From: an uncultured Hungatella sp.
GTDB lineage: Bacteria; Bacillota; Clostridia; Lachnospirales; Lachnospiraceae
Assembly (NCBI GenBank): GCA_947066955.1
Contig: CAMTAF010000031.1
Coordinates: 1 to 35,283, forward strand
Length of the DNA: 35,283 bases
Direction: 5' to 3'
Positions within the stretch are counted from its first letter, which is position 1. Each line of letters starts with the position of its first letter. This document shows, in pieces, positions 6,624 to 15,113 of this stretch. A program made the translations under genes and the position numbers. The notes under the pieces were generated by a model that was not told the DNA's origin, did not search any database, and was given only the letters and a program-made list of their open reading frames with translations.

Positions 6624-6652
6624 ATTATAGAACGCTTTTTAAAGTTTGTCAA
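6624..6652 (-). promoter_or_regulatory. Consensus sigma-A promoter of the ECF/kinase operon
   Basis: Minus strand: TTGACA (6652-6647), a 17-base spacer and TATAAT (6629-6624). Both hexamers match consensus exactly. The -35 overlaps the TGA stop (6651-6649) of the upstream MFS gene. Confidence 0.85.
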
Positions 6653-7863
6653 TGGTTTGAAACAAAATGAGTTTTGGCAGTTTTCCGGCTCTTTTGACAG
6701 ATCAGAAGGATCCCCAGGATCATCAAAACCGGAAAGATGACAGCGGCCAATATGCCGGTTTTGAGATTGCCCAGGGAAGCGCTGGACACATATCCCACCA
6801 GGCTGGGGCCTCCGGAACAGCCCAAATCTCCCGCCAGAGCCAGCAGGGCAAACATAGCGGTTTTGCCGTTCTTTATGAGGGCAGAGGCCTTGCTGAAGCT
6901 TCCCGGCCACATGATGCCCACTGACAGGCCGCACAGGGCGCATCCCAGGAGAGAGACTACAGGGGACGGTGACAGGGAGATGCATAAGTAGGAGAGGACA
7001 CACAGAGCGCCGCTTCCCAACATAAACCGGTCAAGGTCAATGCGGTCGCCGTATTTTCCGTAAAAGGCCCTGGAAGCTCCCATGAGAAGGGCGAAAGCCA
7101 TGGGGCCGGCCAGGTCGCCGACGGTCTTGCTGACTCCTAAGCCTTTTTCGGCAAAAGTAGAGGCCCACTGGCTGACCCCCTGCTCGCTGGCTCCGGCGCA
7201 CATCATCATGAGCATCAGGATCCAGAAGGTTTTTTCTTTAAAGAGCGAGGCCATGGACATGCTGCCAGTCTCCCCCTCGCCTGCCAGGGAGGCTATGGGA
7301 GTTTTCGAAAACACCAGCCCGTTGAAAACGGGGATAAGAAGCCACACAAAGGTCAGGAGTTTCCACTGTCCGATGCCAAAGGCCTTAAAAAACAGGGTGG
7401 ATATCAGCACTACCCCCACATGGCCCCAGCAGTAAAAGGAGTGGAGGAGGCTCATGGCCTTTTCCTTGTTCTCCGTTGGACAGCTTTCCATGATGGGACT
7501 GATGAGCACCTCGATGAGTCCACCCCCTATGGCGTAGAGGACCACAGCGGTCAGAAGCCCGGCAAAGGGGCTTGGGAAGAGGTCCGGCAGGATGATCAGT
7601 CCCCCCAAACCCGCAGCTGCAAACACATGAGCGATAATGATAGAGAGACGATACCCGATCCGGTCCACAAATCCTGCGGACAAAAGATCAACCAGCAGTT
7701 GTATGCCGAAATTAACGGTGATCAAGGCCGTAATCTGGCTTAAAGGAATCTGGTAGGACTCCTCAAAAGTTATAAATAAAAGGGGCGCGAAATTGTTCAC
7801 AATCGCCTGAACAATGTAGCCCACAAAGCAGGCATACATGGTTTTCTGATATGGATTTTTCAT
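6649..7863 (-). CDS. Major facilitator superfamily transporter
   Basis: 404 residues with about 12 hydrophobic segments, the normal MFS length. The loop 2-3 motif reads GFVDRIGYRLS, a usable variant of the GxxxDRxGRR signature, and a second copy (YGKYGDRIDLDR) begins the C-terminal half. The overall style (VQAIVNNFAPLLFITF at helix 1, IGGGLIEVLISPIMESCP at helix 4) resembles FucP-like sugar permeases, but the substrate is not decided. An AAGGAG lies before the ATG. It is transcribed away from the ABC exporter operon. The next operon's promoter begins inside its stop codon. Confidence 0.88.
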   Translation of the reverse strand: MKNPYQKTMYACFVGYIVQAIVNNFAPLLFITFEESYQIPLSQITALITVNFGIQLLVDLLSAGFVDRIGYRLSIIIAHVFAAAGLGGLIILPDLFPSPFAGLLTAVVLYAIGGGLIEVLISPIMESCPTENKEKAMSLLHSFYCWGHVGVVLISTLFFKAFGIGQWKLLTFVWLLIPVFNGLVFSKTPIASLAGEGETGSMSMASLFKEKTFWILMLMMMCAGASEQGVSQWASTFAEKGLGVSKTVGDLAGPMAFALLMGASRAFYGKYGDRIDLDRFMLGSGALCVLSYLCISLSPSPVVSLLGCALCGLSVGIMWPGSFSKASALIKNGKTAMFALLALAGDLGCSGGPSLVGYVSSASLGNLKTGILAAVIFPVLMILGILLICQKSRKTAKTHFVSNH

Positions 7864-7893
7864 GCTATAGTTCTCCTTTCGGTTTTCTATGTG

Positions 7894-7921
7894 ATTATAT
7901 CTCTATCATATTCTTTTGTAA
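7894..7921 (-). promoter_or_regulatory. Promoter of the MFS gene
   Basis: Minus strand: TTACAA (7921-7916), a 16-base spacer and TATAAT (7899-7894), about 30 bases from the start codon. Confidence 0.65.
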
Positions 7922-7996
7922 CTATATTTTCTCACAATTTTTATAACACAATATTATCTTTCGTGAGAGCCTGGCCTGTAATGAGAAAATGATGTC

Positions 7997-8025
7997 TTGA
8001 ACAAAGGTGAGAAAAGATGTATTAT
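7997..8025 (+). promoter_or_regulatory. Promoter of the ABC-FtsX-HlyD operon
   Basis: TTGAAC (7997-8002), a 17-base spacer and TATTAT (8020-8025), about 65 bases before the ATG. It diverges from the MFS promoter within the 225-base intergenic stretch 7864-8088. Confidence 0.65.
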
Positions 8026-8028
8026 ATA

Positions 8029-8044
8029 GTTAGCAAAAACTAAC
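8029..8044. promoter_or_regulatory. Possible operator overlapping the transcription start
   Basis: GTTAG and CTAAC are arranged as an inverted repeat around six bases, directly after the -10 box at 8020. The position fits a repressor site or an early 5' UTR hairpin. No regulator gene adjoins it. Confidence 0.4.
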
Positions 8045-8088
8045 GAAATCCCAAAACGCGGCTGTGCCGGAAGATGTGAGGTGCCAGG

Positions 8089-8793
8089 ATGGATTGTCTG
8101 ATCGAAGCAAGGGAGATTTACAAGGATTTTGAGCTGGGGGATGTTACGGTTCATGCCCTGAGAAACGTGTCGTTTCAGATTCGCAGAGGGGAGCTGATCG
8201 TCATCTTGGGGCCAAGCGGTTCCGGAAAGAGCACGCTTTTAAATATCCTGGGAGGCATCGAGACCGCTACAGAGGGGAAGATCCTCTATGAGGAGAGAGA
8301 GCTGAACTGGTCGGATCCCAGGGAATTGACCAGGTACCGGAGGGAGCATGTGGGATTTGTGTTTCAGTTTTACAATCTGATGCCGGGACTGACGGCAAAG
8401 GAGAACGTGGAGCTGGCAGGGGAGCTGGGGCGCCATCCTTTTTCGGCGGATGAGCTGCTTTGCCAGGTAGGGCTTTCGGACCGGGCGGACCATTTTCCGG
8501 CAAAGCTTTCCGGGGGGCAGCAGCAGAGAGTGGCCATTGCCCGGGCTCTGTGCAAGAATCCCGATATTCTCCTGTGCGATGAGCCCACGGGGGCCCTTGA
8601 TTCCCGGACAGGAGGCCAGATCCTGGAACTGCTCTATGATTTCAACAGGCGGTATGAGAAGGCAGTAGTCATTATCACCCACAATGAGACCATCGCGAAG
8701 ATCGCGGACCGGGTGTTTCATTTTAAGGACGGGGAGCTGGTGAAGGTCCAGGTCAACGAGGACCCGGCGAAACCGGAAGAACTGGAGTGGTAG
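8089..8793 (+). CDS. ABC transporter ATP-binding protein, LolD/MacB type
   Basis: 234 residues with all ATPase signatures: Walker [10 protein letters not shown] (about 42-50), the Q-loop after [18 protein letters not shown], signature LSGGQQQR, Walker [13 protein letters not shown] and the switch His in IITHNE. The EPTGALDS form is typical of MacB/LolD/FtsE-like exporters that pair with FtsX-fold permeases. It powers the complex with the next gene, 28 bases downstream. The C-terminal acidic tail has no assigned role. Assignment is firm; the exported substrate is not known. Confidence 0.95.
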   Translation: MDCLIEAREIYKDFELGDVTVHALRNVSFQIRRGELIVILGPSGSGKSTLLNILGGIETATEGKILYEERELNWSDPRELTRYRREHVGFVFQFYNLMPGLTAKENVELAGELGRHPFSADELLCQVGLSDRADHFPAKLSGGQQQRVAIARALCKNPDILLCDEPTGALDSRTGGQILELLYDFNRRYEKAVVIITHNETIAKIADRVFHFKDGELVKVQVNEDPAKPEELEW

Positions 8794-8821
8794 CGCTGTC
8801 TGGTGTCAGGGGGAAAGAGAT

Positions 8822-11155
8822 GTGAAGAATTTTCACAAAAATGTGTTCCGCACAGTGCTGAAAAACAGAGGGTCTTTTGTGGGCGCGGTTTTGATCATTG
8901 CCATCGGGATCTTTATCTATGTAGCCATGATGGACACCTTGAGGAATCTGAAAGGGCAGATTTTTAAATATTATGAAGACAGCAGGCTGGCAGATGTGTT
9001 CGCTGTGGTGAGCGGGATCTCCGGGGAGGACTTGAGACTGTTGGAGGAGATCCCCGGGATCCTGAAGGCCTCGGGAAAGATGGCGGAGGATCTAAGGCTT
9101 TTGGGGGAGGGGCAGGAGGAGATCGTGACCGTCCACCTGCTTTCCTACCGGGCCGACGATGACATCAATGTGCTGACGCTCTTAGAGAACAGCGCAGGGT
9201 CCGGGGACTTCTTTCTGGGATCCCGGATGGCGGCGGTCTACGGCTATGAGCCTGGGGAGGCGCTTTTGCTGGTCTGCAGGGGAAGAACCTTTGATGTCAC
9301 ATATGGGGGAACCTGCCAGGCTCCGGACTATATCTACTCTATCCCGCCAGGGGGAGCCATGGTCCCGGACGGAGAGGTCTATGACATTGCCTGTGTGGAA
9401 GAGGGGCGGATGGAGGAGATCCTGGGGAGGCGTGACTGTTACACGGAGCTGGGCTTTCTTCTGGCTCCCGGCTATACTTATGAGGATGTAAAGGAGCGTC
9501 TGAGGGAGGCGCTGCAGGTCCATGGGCTGGTGTCCCTGTGTGAGAGGGAAAGCCAGACAAGCTATAATATGGTGGAGGGGGAGATGGGGGAGCTGATCTC
9601 CGTGGGAACCATCCTGCCTGTGCTTTTTATGGCTATATCCGTATTTATGCTGTATGTGGTGTTAAAGAAGACCGTGGACCGGGACCAGAGGCTCATCGGG
9701 ACCATGAAGGCTTTCGGGATGACGGACTGGGAGCTGATGTCCGGCTATCTGGCAGAGGGAGTTGCGGCGGGGCTGGCAGGGGCGGCGGCAGGCAGCGCCC
9801 TGGCGGTTCCCTTTGGCCGGTTTATGTTTGGCATGTACATGGAATTTTTTGCCCTTCCCGACACCGTGTACCACAATTACGCGGACAGCCGCGTCACAGG
9901 AGTTCTCCTGGCAGTGGGCACAGGGATTCTGGCGGTTTTCTGGGGAGTCAGGGATATTTTCTCCATCACTCCGGCTCAGGCCATGAAGGCCGGGACGCCG
10001 AAGACGGTTTGGAAAGACAGGGCTCTTTTTTCCTGGCTCAGCCGTCTTGGCACATCCTGGAAAATGACGGTCCGGTCCATGACAAGGAATCCATTTCGCT
10101 GCTTTCTCATCGCCCTGTCCATCGGATTTCCCTTTGCCATGTCTTCGGTTCTGTTTTCCTTCGAGGGAGTGGCGGAGCAAATGTTCTTTGACCAGTTTGA
10201 GAAGATCCAGGTCTATGACCTGCAGCTGTCATTAGACAGGCTGACAAGCCCTGTGCATGCCAGACAGGGCGGGGAGCTGCTGGATGGTGTGGAGAGGGCC
10301 GAGGCGGTGTGCAGGCTGGCCGTGGGGCTTCAGAATGAAAATCTGACAGAGCAGGCTGTCCTCTACGGGCTGAATCCGGAATCAGAGCTGTGGAAGATCA
10401 TGGATACCCGGGGAAACTATTATCAGCCTCCCCAGAGAGGGATCATCTTAAACCGGAGGACGGCAGACGGGCTGTGCGTGGACAGAGGGGATCCAGTGTG
10501 GATCACCAGCCCCGGGATCACCCTGGATCCGGTGAAACTTACGGTTTCCGCTGTCATTGATGAGAGCTTTGGCAGCAGCTGTTACATGAGCATGGATGGC
10601 TTAGCCGCGGCTTTCCCTGTGGGGGAGGCCGCCAACACTGTGCTTTTGGCTGTGGAGACCGGGAGGAAGGAGGAGGTGAAAGAGCAGGTGAGAGAGGCCG
10701 GGCTGGTGGATGCCGGCAAGATCACGGGGAGCTACCGGAATATGATGGGAAGCATGCTGGCCATGATCTATATGTTCACGGTGCTCTCAGTGGCTGCGGG
10801 CGGCATCCTGATCTACAACATTTCCATGATTAATATCCGGGAGCGGATAGGGGAATTCGGCATCCTGATGATCATGGGGATGGAAAATGATCAGATCCGC
10901 AGGCTCCTTTTGATGGAGCATGGTTTCTACTTTGCGGGAGGGATCTTGCTGGGGATCCCGGGAAGCTGGGGGATCAGGGTCCTCATCGAGAGGCTGGTAA
11001 TGTCGGAGAGCTACAGCGTCAACATGACTGTGGGGCCGGGGGCCTATGGCATGGCATTTGTGATCTGTCTGGCGATCACGGCATTTGCCTGCCTGGCGGA
11101 GAACATGTTTGTGAAAAAAATCTGCCTGACAGATATTTTGAAAGAAAGGGAATAG
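8822..11155 (+). CDS. ABC transporter permease, FtsX/MacB fold, double-length
   Basis: 777 residues with a GTG start after GGGGGAAAGAG. One N-terminal transmembrane helix (GAVLIIAIGIFIYVAMM) is followed by a large extracytoplasmic domain (about 40-260). A three-helix block follows, then a second anchor near 430 (CFLIALSIGFPFAMSSVL), a second extracytoplasmic domain and a C-terminal FtsX block with LMIMGMENDQIRRLLLMEHG. The duplicated layout is that of fused type-VII ABC permeases in Firmicutes, which work as monomers or dimers without a separate partner. It lies between the ATPase and the HlyD-like adaptor, so it is the membrane part of one exporter. Confidence 0.93.
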   Translation: MKNFHKNVFRTVLKNRGSFVGAVLIIAIGIFIYVAMMDTLRNLKGQIFKYYEDSRLADVFAVVSGISGEDLRLLEEIPGILKASGKMAEDLRLLGEGQEEIVTVHLLSYRADDDINVLTLLENSAGSGDFFLGSRMAAVYGYEPGEALLLVCRGRTFDVTYGGTCQAPDYIYSIPPGGAMVPDGEVYDIACVEEGRMEEILGRRDCYTELGFLLAPGYTYEDVKERLREALQVHGLVSLCERESQTSYNMVEGEMGELISVGTILPVLFMAISVFMLYVVLKKTVDRDQRLIGTMKAFGMTDWELMSGYLAEGVAAGLAGAAAGSALAVPFGRFMFGMYMEFFALPDTVYHNYADSRVTGVLLAVGTGILAVFWGVRDIFSITPAQAMKAGTPKTVWKDRALFSWLSRLGTSWKMTVRSMTRNPFRCFLIALSIGFPFAMSSVLFSFEGVAEQMFFDQFEKIQVYDLQLSLDRLTSPVHARQGGELLDGVERAEAVCRLAVGLQNENLTEQAVLYGLNPESELWKIMDTRGNYYQPPQRGIILNRRTADGLCVDRGDPVWITSPGITLDPVKLTVSAVIDESFGSSCYMSMDGLAAAFPVGEAANTVLLAVETGRKEEVKEQVREAGLVDAGKITGSYRNMMGSMLAMIYMFTVLSVAAGGILIYNISMINIRERIGEFGILMIMGMENDQIRRLLLMEHGFYFAGGILLGIPGSWGIRVLIERLVMSESYSVNMTVGPGAYGMAFVICLAITAFACLAENMFVKKICLTDILKERE

Positions 11156-11159
11156 GGCG

Positions 11160-12482
11160 ATGGGTAAGAAAAAACTGGCGGCGGGGATTCTGGCAGCAGC
11201 TGCGGCAGGCATTCTGGGAGTGCTTTTTGCATCTTTTAAGGAGGCAAAAGTGGAGACCACGGTGGTCTATAAGGGGCATGTGGAAGATTTCTACACAGAG
11301 GAAGGCGTGCTCCATGTAGGAAAAAAATATGAGATCACCGCCCAAGTCTCCGGGGCCGTGCAGGAGGTTGCGGTGGAGGAAAACGATAAGGTGAAGGAGG
11401 GGGATCTCCTCTTTGTGGTGGATGGCAGCGACTATGAATATGAAAAATATATGGCAGAATGCAGACTCTCCGGCTATGAGGCACAGCTGGAGGAGGCCAA
11501 GATCAGCCGCCTCATGAAAACGTCCCCCGGAGAATATCTGGAACAGATCCGGCAGGAGCTGTCTGTCCGGAAGTCCCAGTACGAGGCGGCAAAGACAATC
11601 TATGAGGGAAGCCGGGCGCTCTATGGCTCCGGAGACATCTCAAAAGCGGAGATGGAGGAGAGGGAGGCAAGCTACAGGCAAAGCCAGGCAGCACTTGGCC
11701 AGGCGGAGAGCCGGTATGAGGAGAGCAGCCGGGTGTTGGAGGAACTGATAAGAGATGGGATGGAAGAATCCAAAATCGACGGCCAATTCTATGAGAGCCA
11801 GGAGAAGCAGCTTGCCATGGAGATAGAAGTACAGAGAACCGCTGTAAAGCAGATCGAGGCAAAACTTGAGAAGTGCCGGGTCACCGCTCCGGCAGACGGG
11901 ATCATAAGGGAGCTGCCTGCAAAGGATCTAAGCGCGGTTCAGCCAGGACAGTTGGTGGTGTCCATGACAGGATTGGGGGAAAACACGGTGGAAGCCGATG
12001 TGCTGACCAACATTGCCCCCTATCTGAAGGAGGGGGACCCGGTGGAGATCGTGCTGAAACTCAGAGGGAAAAATGTCTCCTTTCCGGGACATATCAGAGA
12101 GGTTTATGATTTCGCCCGCCAGGGAGTGTCCTCCCTGGGGCTTGATGAGTACAGGGTGCATGTGGTGGTGGACGTGGATGGGGATCCCGAGTGGGAGCTG
12201 TCCGGGACAGAAGGGTACGGCGTCAATGTGAAGTTCTGCCTCTTTGACCAGGATGGCTGTACGGTGATTCCCTCTGACTCCGTGTACCAGACAGAGGGGG
12301 AGTCTTACGTTTACCGGGTGGAAAAGGACAGGGCCAGAAAGCAGAAGGTGGAGGTCCTCTACCAGTCAGGGTCCGAAGTGGTTGTCGCGGAAGGGGTGGA
12401 TGTGGGGGAAGAGATTGTCAGCCAGGCGGACGGGGAAGGGATCTTTGACGGGGCGAAAGTTAAAAGCCTTGGGTTTGAATAA
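11160..12482 (+). CDS. HlyD/MFP-type efflux adaptor subunit
   Basis: 440 residues. An N-terminal membrane anchor (LAAGILAAAAAGILGVLF) precedes a beta-barrel/lipoyl entry (YEITAQVSGAVQEVAVEENDKVKEGDLLFVVD). A coiled-coil hairpin rich in Glu, Gln and Lys spans about residues 100-235. The second lipoyl half (KCRVTAPADGIIRELPAKD) and a C-terminal barrel follow. It starts 4 bases after the permease stop. In Gram-positive cells such adaptors extend the ABC permease across the wall, forming a MacA-like assembly. Cargo may be a peptide, lipid or antibiotic; nothing here narrows it. Confidence 0.93.
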   Translation: MGKKKLAAGILAAAAAGILGVLFASFKEAKVETTVVYKGHVEDFYTEEGVLHVGKKYEITAQVSGAVQEVAVEENDKVKEGDLLFVVDGSDYEYEKYMAECRLSGYEAQLEEAKISRLMKTSPGEYLEQIRQELSVRKSQYEAAKTIYEGSRALYGSGDISKAEMEEREASYRQSQAALGQAESRYEESSRVLEELIRDGMEESKIDGQFYESQEKQLAMEIEVQRTAVKQIEAKLEKCRVTAPADGIIRELPAKDLSAVQPGQLVVSMTGLGENTVEADVLTNIAPYLKEGDPVEIVLKLRGKNVSFPGHIREVYDFARQGVSSLGLDEYRVHVVVDVDGDPEWELSGTEGYGVNVKFCLFDQDGCTVIPSDSVYQTEGESYVYRVEKDRARKQKVEVLYQSGSEVVVAEGVDVGEEIVSQADGEGIFDGAKVKSLGFE

Positions 12483-12528
12483 AATCTTCAAAAAGAGAAA
12501 AAAATATATATACAAGGAGGATCTTGAA

Positions 12529-13422
12529 ATGTACGATATTGTTATTATTGGAGCAGGCCCGGCGGGCATTAGCGCGGCGATTTACGGGAAGAGCAGAGGG
12601 AAAAAGGTTTTAGTGTTGGAGAAGAAACAAGTAGGGGGCTTGATTGGAACGGTATCGACAGTCACACATTATACAGCAATCGTGCAGGAAGAATCGGGAA
12701 AGACATTTGCTGAACGGATGAAAGAACAGGCCCTGGGCGCCGGTGTGGAGATTCGTTATGAAAATGTGATAGAGGCCAAGCTTACAGGCGAAACAAAGAA
12801 AATCTTTACGGATAAAGAACATTATGAATCTAAAACCTTGATTTTGGCAAATGGCGGTTCTGGCCGTATGTTAGGCATTCCGGGGGAAAACTTAAAAGGT
12901 GTCAGGTTAAATGCGCCAAAAGACGGTCCGGATTATAAAGGAAAGAATGTTTACGTAATCGGCGGAGCAGACGGAGCAGTAAAGGAAGCCCTCTATCTGG
13001 CCGGAATAGCCGGGAAGGTAACGATTGTATGTGTGGAAGATGAACTTGCGTGCATACAGGAATTCAAGGATAAGGTTGTTACTCATGGCAATATTGACAT
13101 TATGCCCCACTCGAGTCTTACTGCAGTGTATGGAAACGGAAGGGTGGAAGAACTTGAATTTACAGACAACGAAACAGGAAAGAAGCAGATTGTAAAAGAT
13201 GGGGAGTGTGGAGTGTTTGTATATGCGGGGATTGTTCCCAATACGCAGATGTACACAGAATTGAAGTTAGCTGGCGGCTACATTCCGGTTGACAGCTCCA
13301 TGCAGACGGAAATCCCGGGAGTATTTGCGGCAGGAGATATCTGCGCGAAAAAAGTGAGGCAGGTGGCTACGGCAGTTGCCGACGGCGCAATCGCAGGTAT
13401 TCAGGCAGCGGCAATGTGCTGA
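12529..13422 (+). CDS. FAD-dependent oxidoreductase, thioredoxin-reductase fold without the CxxC active site
   Basis: The ATG at 12529 follows AAGGAGG; longer in-frame starts lie inside the HlyD gene. 297 residues. The FAD motif is IIGAGPAGISAAIYG at the N-terminus, the second dinucleotide motif is VYVIGGADGAVKEALYLA, and the FAD-closing segment is TEIPGVFAAGDICAKKVRQVATAVADGA. Where thioredoxin reductases have CATCDG, this protein reads NAPKDG, so disulfide reduction by the usual route is not possible. Relatives of this kind act as ferredoxin-linked or NAD(P)H:acceptor flavoenzymes. The gene is visibly AT-richer than the upstream operon and may be acquired. A strong terminator follows. Confidence 0.88.
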   Translation: MYDIVIIGAGPAGISAAIYGKSRGKKVLVLEKKQVGGLIGTVSTVTHYTAIVQEESGKTFAERMKEQALGAGVEIRYENVIEAKLTGETKKIFTDKEHYESKTLILANGGSGRMLGIPGENLKGVRLNAPKDGPDYKGKNVYVIGGADGAVKEALYLAGIAGKVTIVCVEDELACIQEFKDKVVTHGNIDIMPHSSLTAVYGNGRVEELEFTDNETGKKQIVKDGECGVFVYAGIVPNTQMYTELKLAGGYIPVDSSMQTEIPGVFAAGDICAKKVRQVATAVADGAIAGIQAAAMC

Positions 13423-13451
13423 TTGGAAAAGTATTCAGAAGATAATTGACA

Positions 13452-13500
13452 GAAACGGGCTGATGTTATTTCAAAATGCATCAGCCCGTTTCTTATATTT
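13452..13500 (+). terminator. Intrinsic terminator after the flavoprotein gene
   Basis: A perfect 14-bp stem (13452-13465 with 13479-13492) and a 13-base loop, followed by TTATATTTTT. It closes the exporter/flavoprotein unit. Confidence 0.85.
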
Positions 13501-13523
13501 TTACCTGGAAAGGGTTTTCTCTG

Positions 13524-13592
13524 GAAAGAAACCGGGTTCTGGAAATTTACAGAGTCGGCCTGCCTGCGATTATCGTGCAGGCGGGATCTTCA
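13524..13592 (+). pseudogene. Short remnant resembling the middle of a MATE transporter
   Basis: One frame reads RVLEIYRVGLPAIIVQAGS, which resembles the conserved start of the second half of MATE exporters (EIYRIGLPAIIMQ...). The similarity stops after about 23 residues and the rest of the frame is low-complexity Lys/Glu. It lies in the 306-base gap 13423-13728, which otherwise holds only a terminator and a promoter. The resemblance is from memory and short. Confidence 0.4.
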
Positions 13593-13636
13593 AAGAAAGG
13601 GGAACCGACAGGAACCGCAAAAAAAGAGACAGAGAA

Positions 13637-13665
13637 TTTACATCCGGCCAGAAGTCTGGTATACT
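13637..13665 (+). promoter_or_regulatory. Promoter of the AAA ATPase gene
   Basis: TTTACA (13637-13642), a 17-base spacer and TATACT (13660-13665), about 64 bases before the ATG. Confidence 0.6.
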
Positions 13666-13728
13666 TAAATACAGATTTTTGAAAGATCTGGTCCAGGGCG
13701 GACTTATGATCATATGGAGGAGGCCAAG

Positions 13729-14841
13729 ATGGAGCAGCTATATATTACAGATTTAAAAATTCAGAAGGTCAGGCACCTACATGACATTCAGATTCCTCTG
13801 TCAGGATATGGGATCAAGCATTTGATCTTTACCGGTAAAAATGGAAGCGGAAAGACTAGTATGGTGGAGGCTTTGGCGGCTCATATCAATAATGTGTTTA
13901 CGGACAGGCGTTTTACATATAGAGAAGAGTGGGCTATGAATGCCAGAGGGGAGAGAGACAGGGCTCTTCAAAATGGGGAAGCGGAGGGGAAAATTCTGGA
14001 ACTAGACCAGGAATTCCACGAACAAGAAGAAAGGCTGGAGCAGAGCAGAAACGGACTGGAGGTGCGGTTTAATCAAAATACTGCCAATATTTATGGATTA
14101 AGAGGAAAGTATCATTACATTTTGGCCTATTACAGAGCGGACAGGATTTTTGAAGCAGAACAGCCCAAACATGTGGAGAAGGTACGGTTAAAAGACGATT
14201 ACGGATTGAATGAATTTCCCAGAGATGAATTTGTAAAGTATTTGCTGGACCTTAAAGTGACAGAGTCCCTTGCAAGAAATAATAATAAGTTGGAAAAAGC
14301 GGACGAGATCAAGGCGTGGTTTGAACAGCTTGAGCAGCTTTTGAGGAGAATATTTGCGGATGAGACAGTAAAGATGGAGTTTGATGAAGATACCTTTGAA
14401 TTTCATATATTGCAGGAGGGGAAAGAACCATTTGACTTTAATACCTTGTCAAGCGGTTATGAGGCGGTATTGGATATTGTGCTGGACCTTATTATGAGGA
14501 TGGAAAATCAGACCCGCCGTTCTTTTGATTTTAAGGTTCCCGGGATCGTGCTGATCGATGAGATTGAGACACATCTTCACCTGGAATTACAGAAAAATAT
14601 TATGCCGCTGCTCACAGTCCTTTTCCCTAACATACAGTTTGTCGTTACGACCCACTCGCCTTTTGTCCTGAGCAGTATAAAAAATGTGGTGATCTATGAC
14701 CTGGAGAATCATCTGTTAGTGGAAAATGGATTAGATGATATACCGTATGAGGGAATTGTGGAGGGATATTTTAGAGTGGACAAACTCAATGCTTTACAGA
14801 GGTGTAGTATCCGAGACAGAGTCTCTGAATTCCAAAAGTGA
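13729..14841 (+). CDS. AAA family ATPase (ABC-type, AAA_21-like), probably 3'-truncated
   Basis: The ATG at 13729 follows GGAGGAGG; the in-frame ATG at 13714 overlaps that site. 370 residues. Walker A is FTGKNGSGKTS near residue 40. A charged coiled segment (about 85-120) is followed by an SGYEAVLDIVLDL signature region, Walker B GIVLIDEIETHLH and the H-loop VTTHSPFV. This is the overlapping-helix ATPase type found in OLD-like and other defence or repair proteins. After VEGYFRVDK the sequence ends abruptly in LNALQRCSIRDRVSEFQK, whereas relatives I recall continue for another 100-150 residues. With RhuM debris directly downstream, it looks like a worn island gene. Function unproven. Confidence 0.82.
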   Translation: MEQLYITDLKIQKVRHLHDIQIPLSGYGIKHLIFTGKNGSGKTSMVEALAAHINNVFTDRRFTYREEWAMNARGERDRALQNGEAEGKILELDQEFHEQEERLEQSRNGLEVRFNQNTANIYGLRGKYHYILAYYRADRIFEAEQPKHVEKVRLKDDYGLNEFPRDEFVKYLLDLKVTESLARNNNKLEKADEIKAWFEQLEQLLRRIFADETVKMEFDEDTFEFHILQEGKEPFDFNTLSSGYEAVLDIVLDLIMRMENQTRRSFDFKVPGIVLIDEIETHLHLELQKNIMPLLTVLFPNIQFVVTTHSPFVLSSIKNVVIYDLENHLLVENGLDDIPYEGIVEGYFRVDKLNALQRCSIRDRVSEFQK

Positions 14842-14865
14842 AAAATCCGAAACACTGTCTCGGAT
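14809..14865. repeat. 11-bp inverted repeat at the end of the ATPase gene
   Basis: ATCCGAGACAG (14809-14819) and CTGTCTCGGAT (14855-14865) are perfect complements about 35 bases apart, straddling the stop at 14839-14841. A smaller hairpin AAATCCGA/TCGGATTT lies within the right part. It may be a terminator or mark a rearrangement joint. Confidence 0.5.
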
Positions 14866-14905
14866 TTCTGGCAGACAGATATGGTCAGAAAATTCTGATT
14901 TTCCC

Positions 14906-15100
14906 ATGCAGAATGAAACAGACTGGTTGTCGCTTGATCAGATGGCAGAGCTGTTTCAGCGGGATAAATCTACAATCTCCAGACATATTAAGAATGTATA
15001 TTCTGAGGGAGAACTGATTCGAGAAGGAACTGTTGCAAATTTTGCAACAGTTCAAACGGAAGGAGACCGACAGGTTGAGAGAAGTATAGAGTATTATAAT
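14906..15100 (+). pseudogene. RhuM-family (virulence protein RhuM-like) gene fragment
   Basis: The frame encodes WLSLDQMAELFQRDKSTIS, RHIKNVYSEGEL, TVANFATVQTEGDRQVERS and IEYYN, a clear match to the N-terminal helix-turn-helix part of RhuM-like proteins (about 300 residues when whole). Similarity ends exactly at EYYN, where the AGGAGG of the next gene begins. No real start or C-terminus is present. RhuM-like genes are frequent in mobile and restriction-modification islands. The fragment supports the view that 13.4-15.1 kb is an eroded accessory insertion. Confidence 0.8.
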
Positions 15101-15113
15101 AGGAGGACAGAAA

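Noticed and set aside
8239..8721. Minus-strand frame opposite the ABC ATPase
   Set aside because: All ATPase motifs are on the other strand; no RBS or family match.
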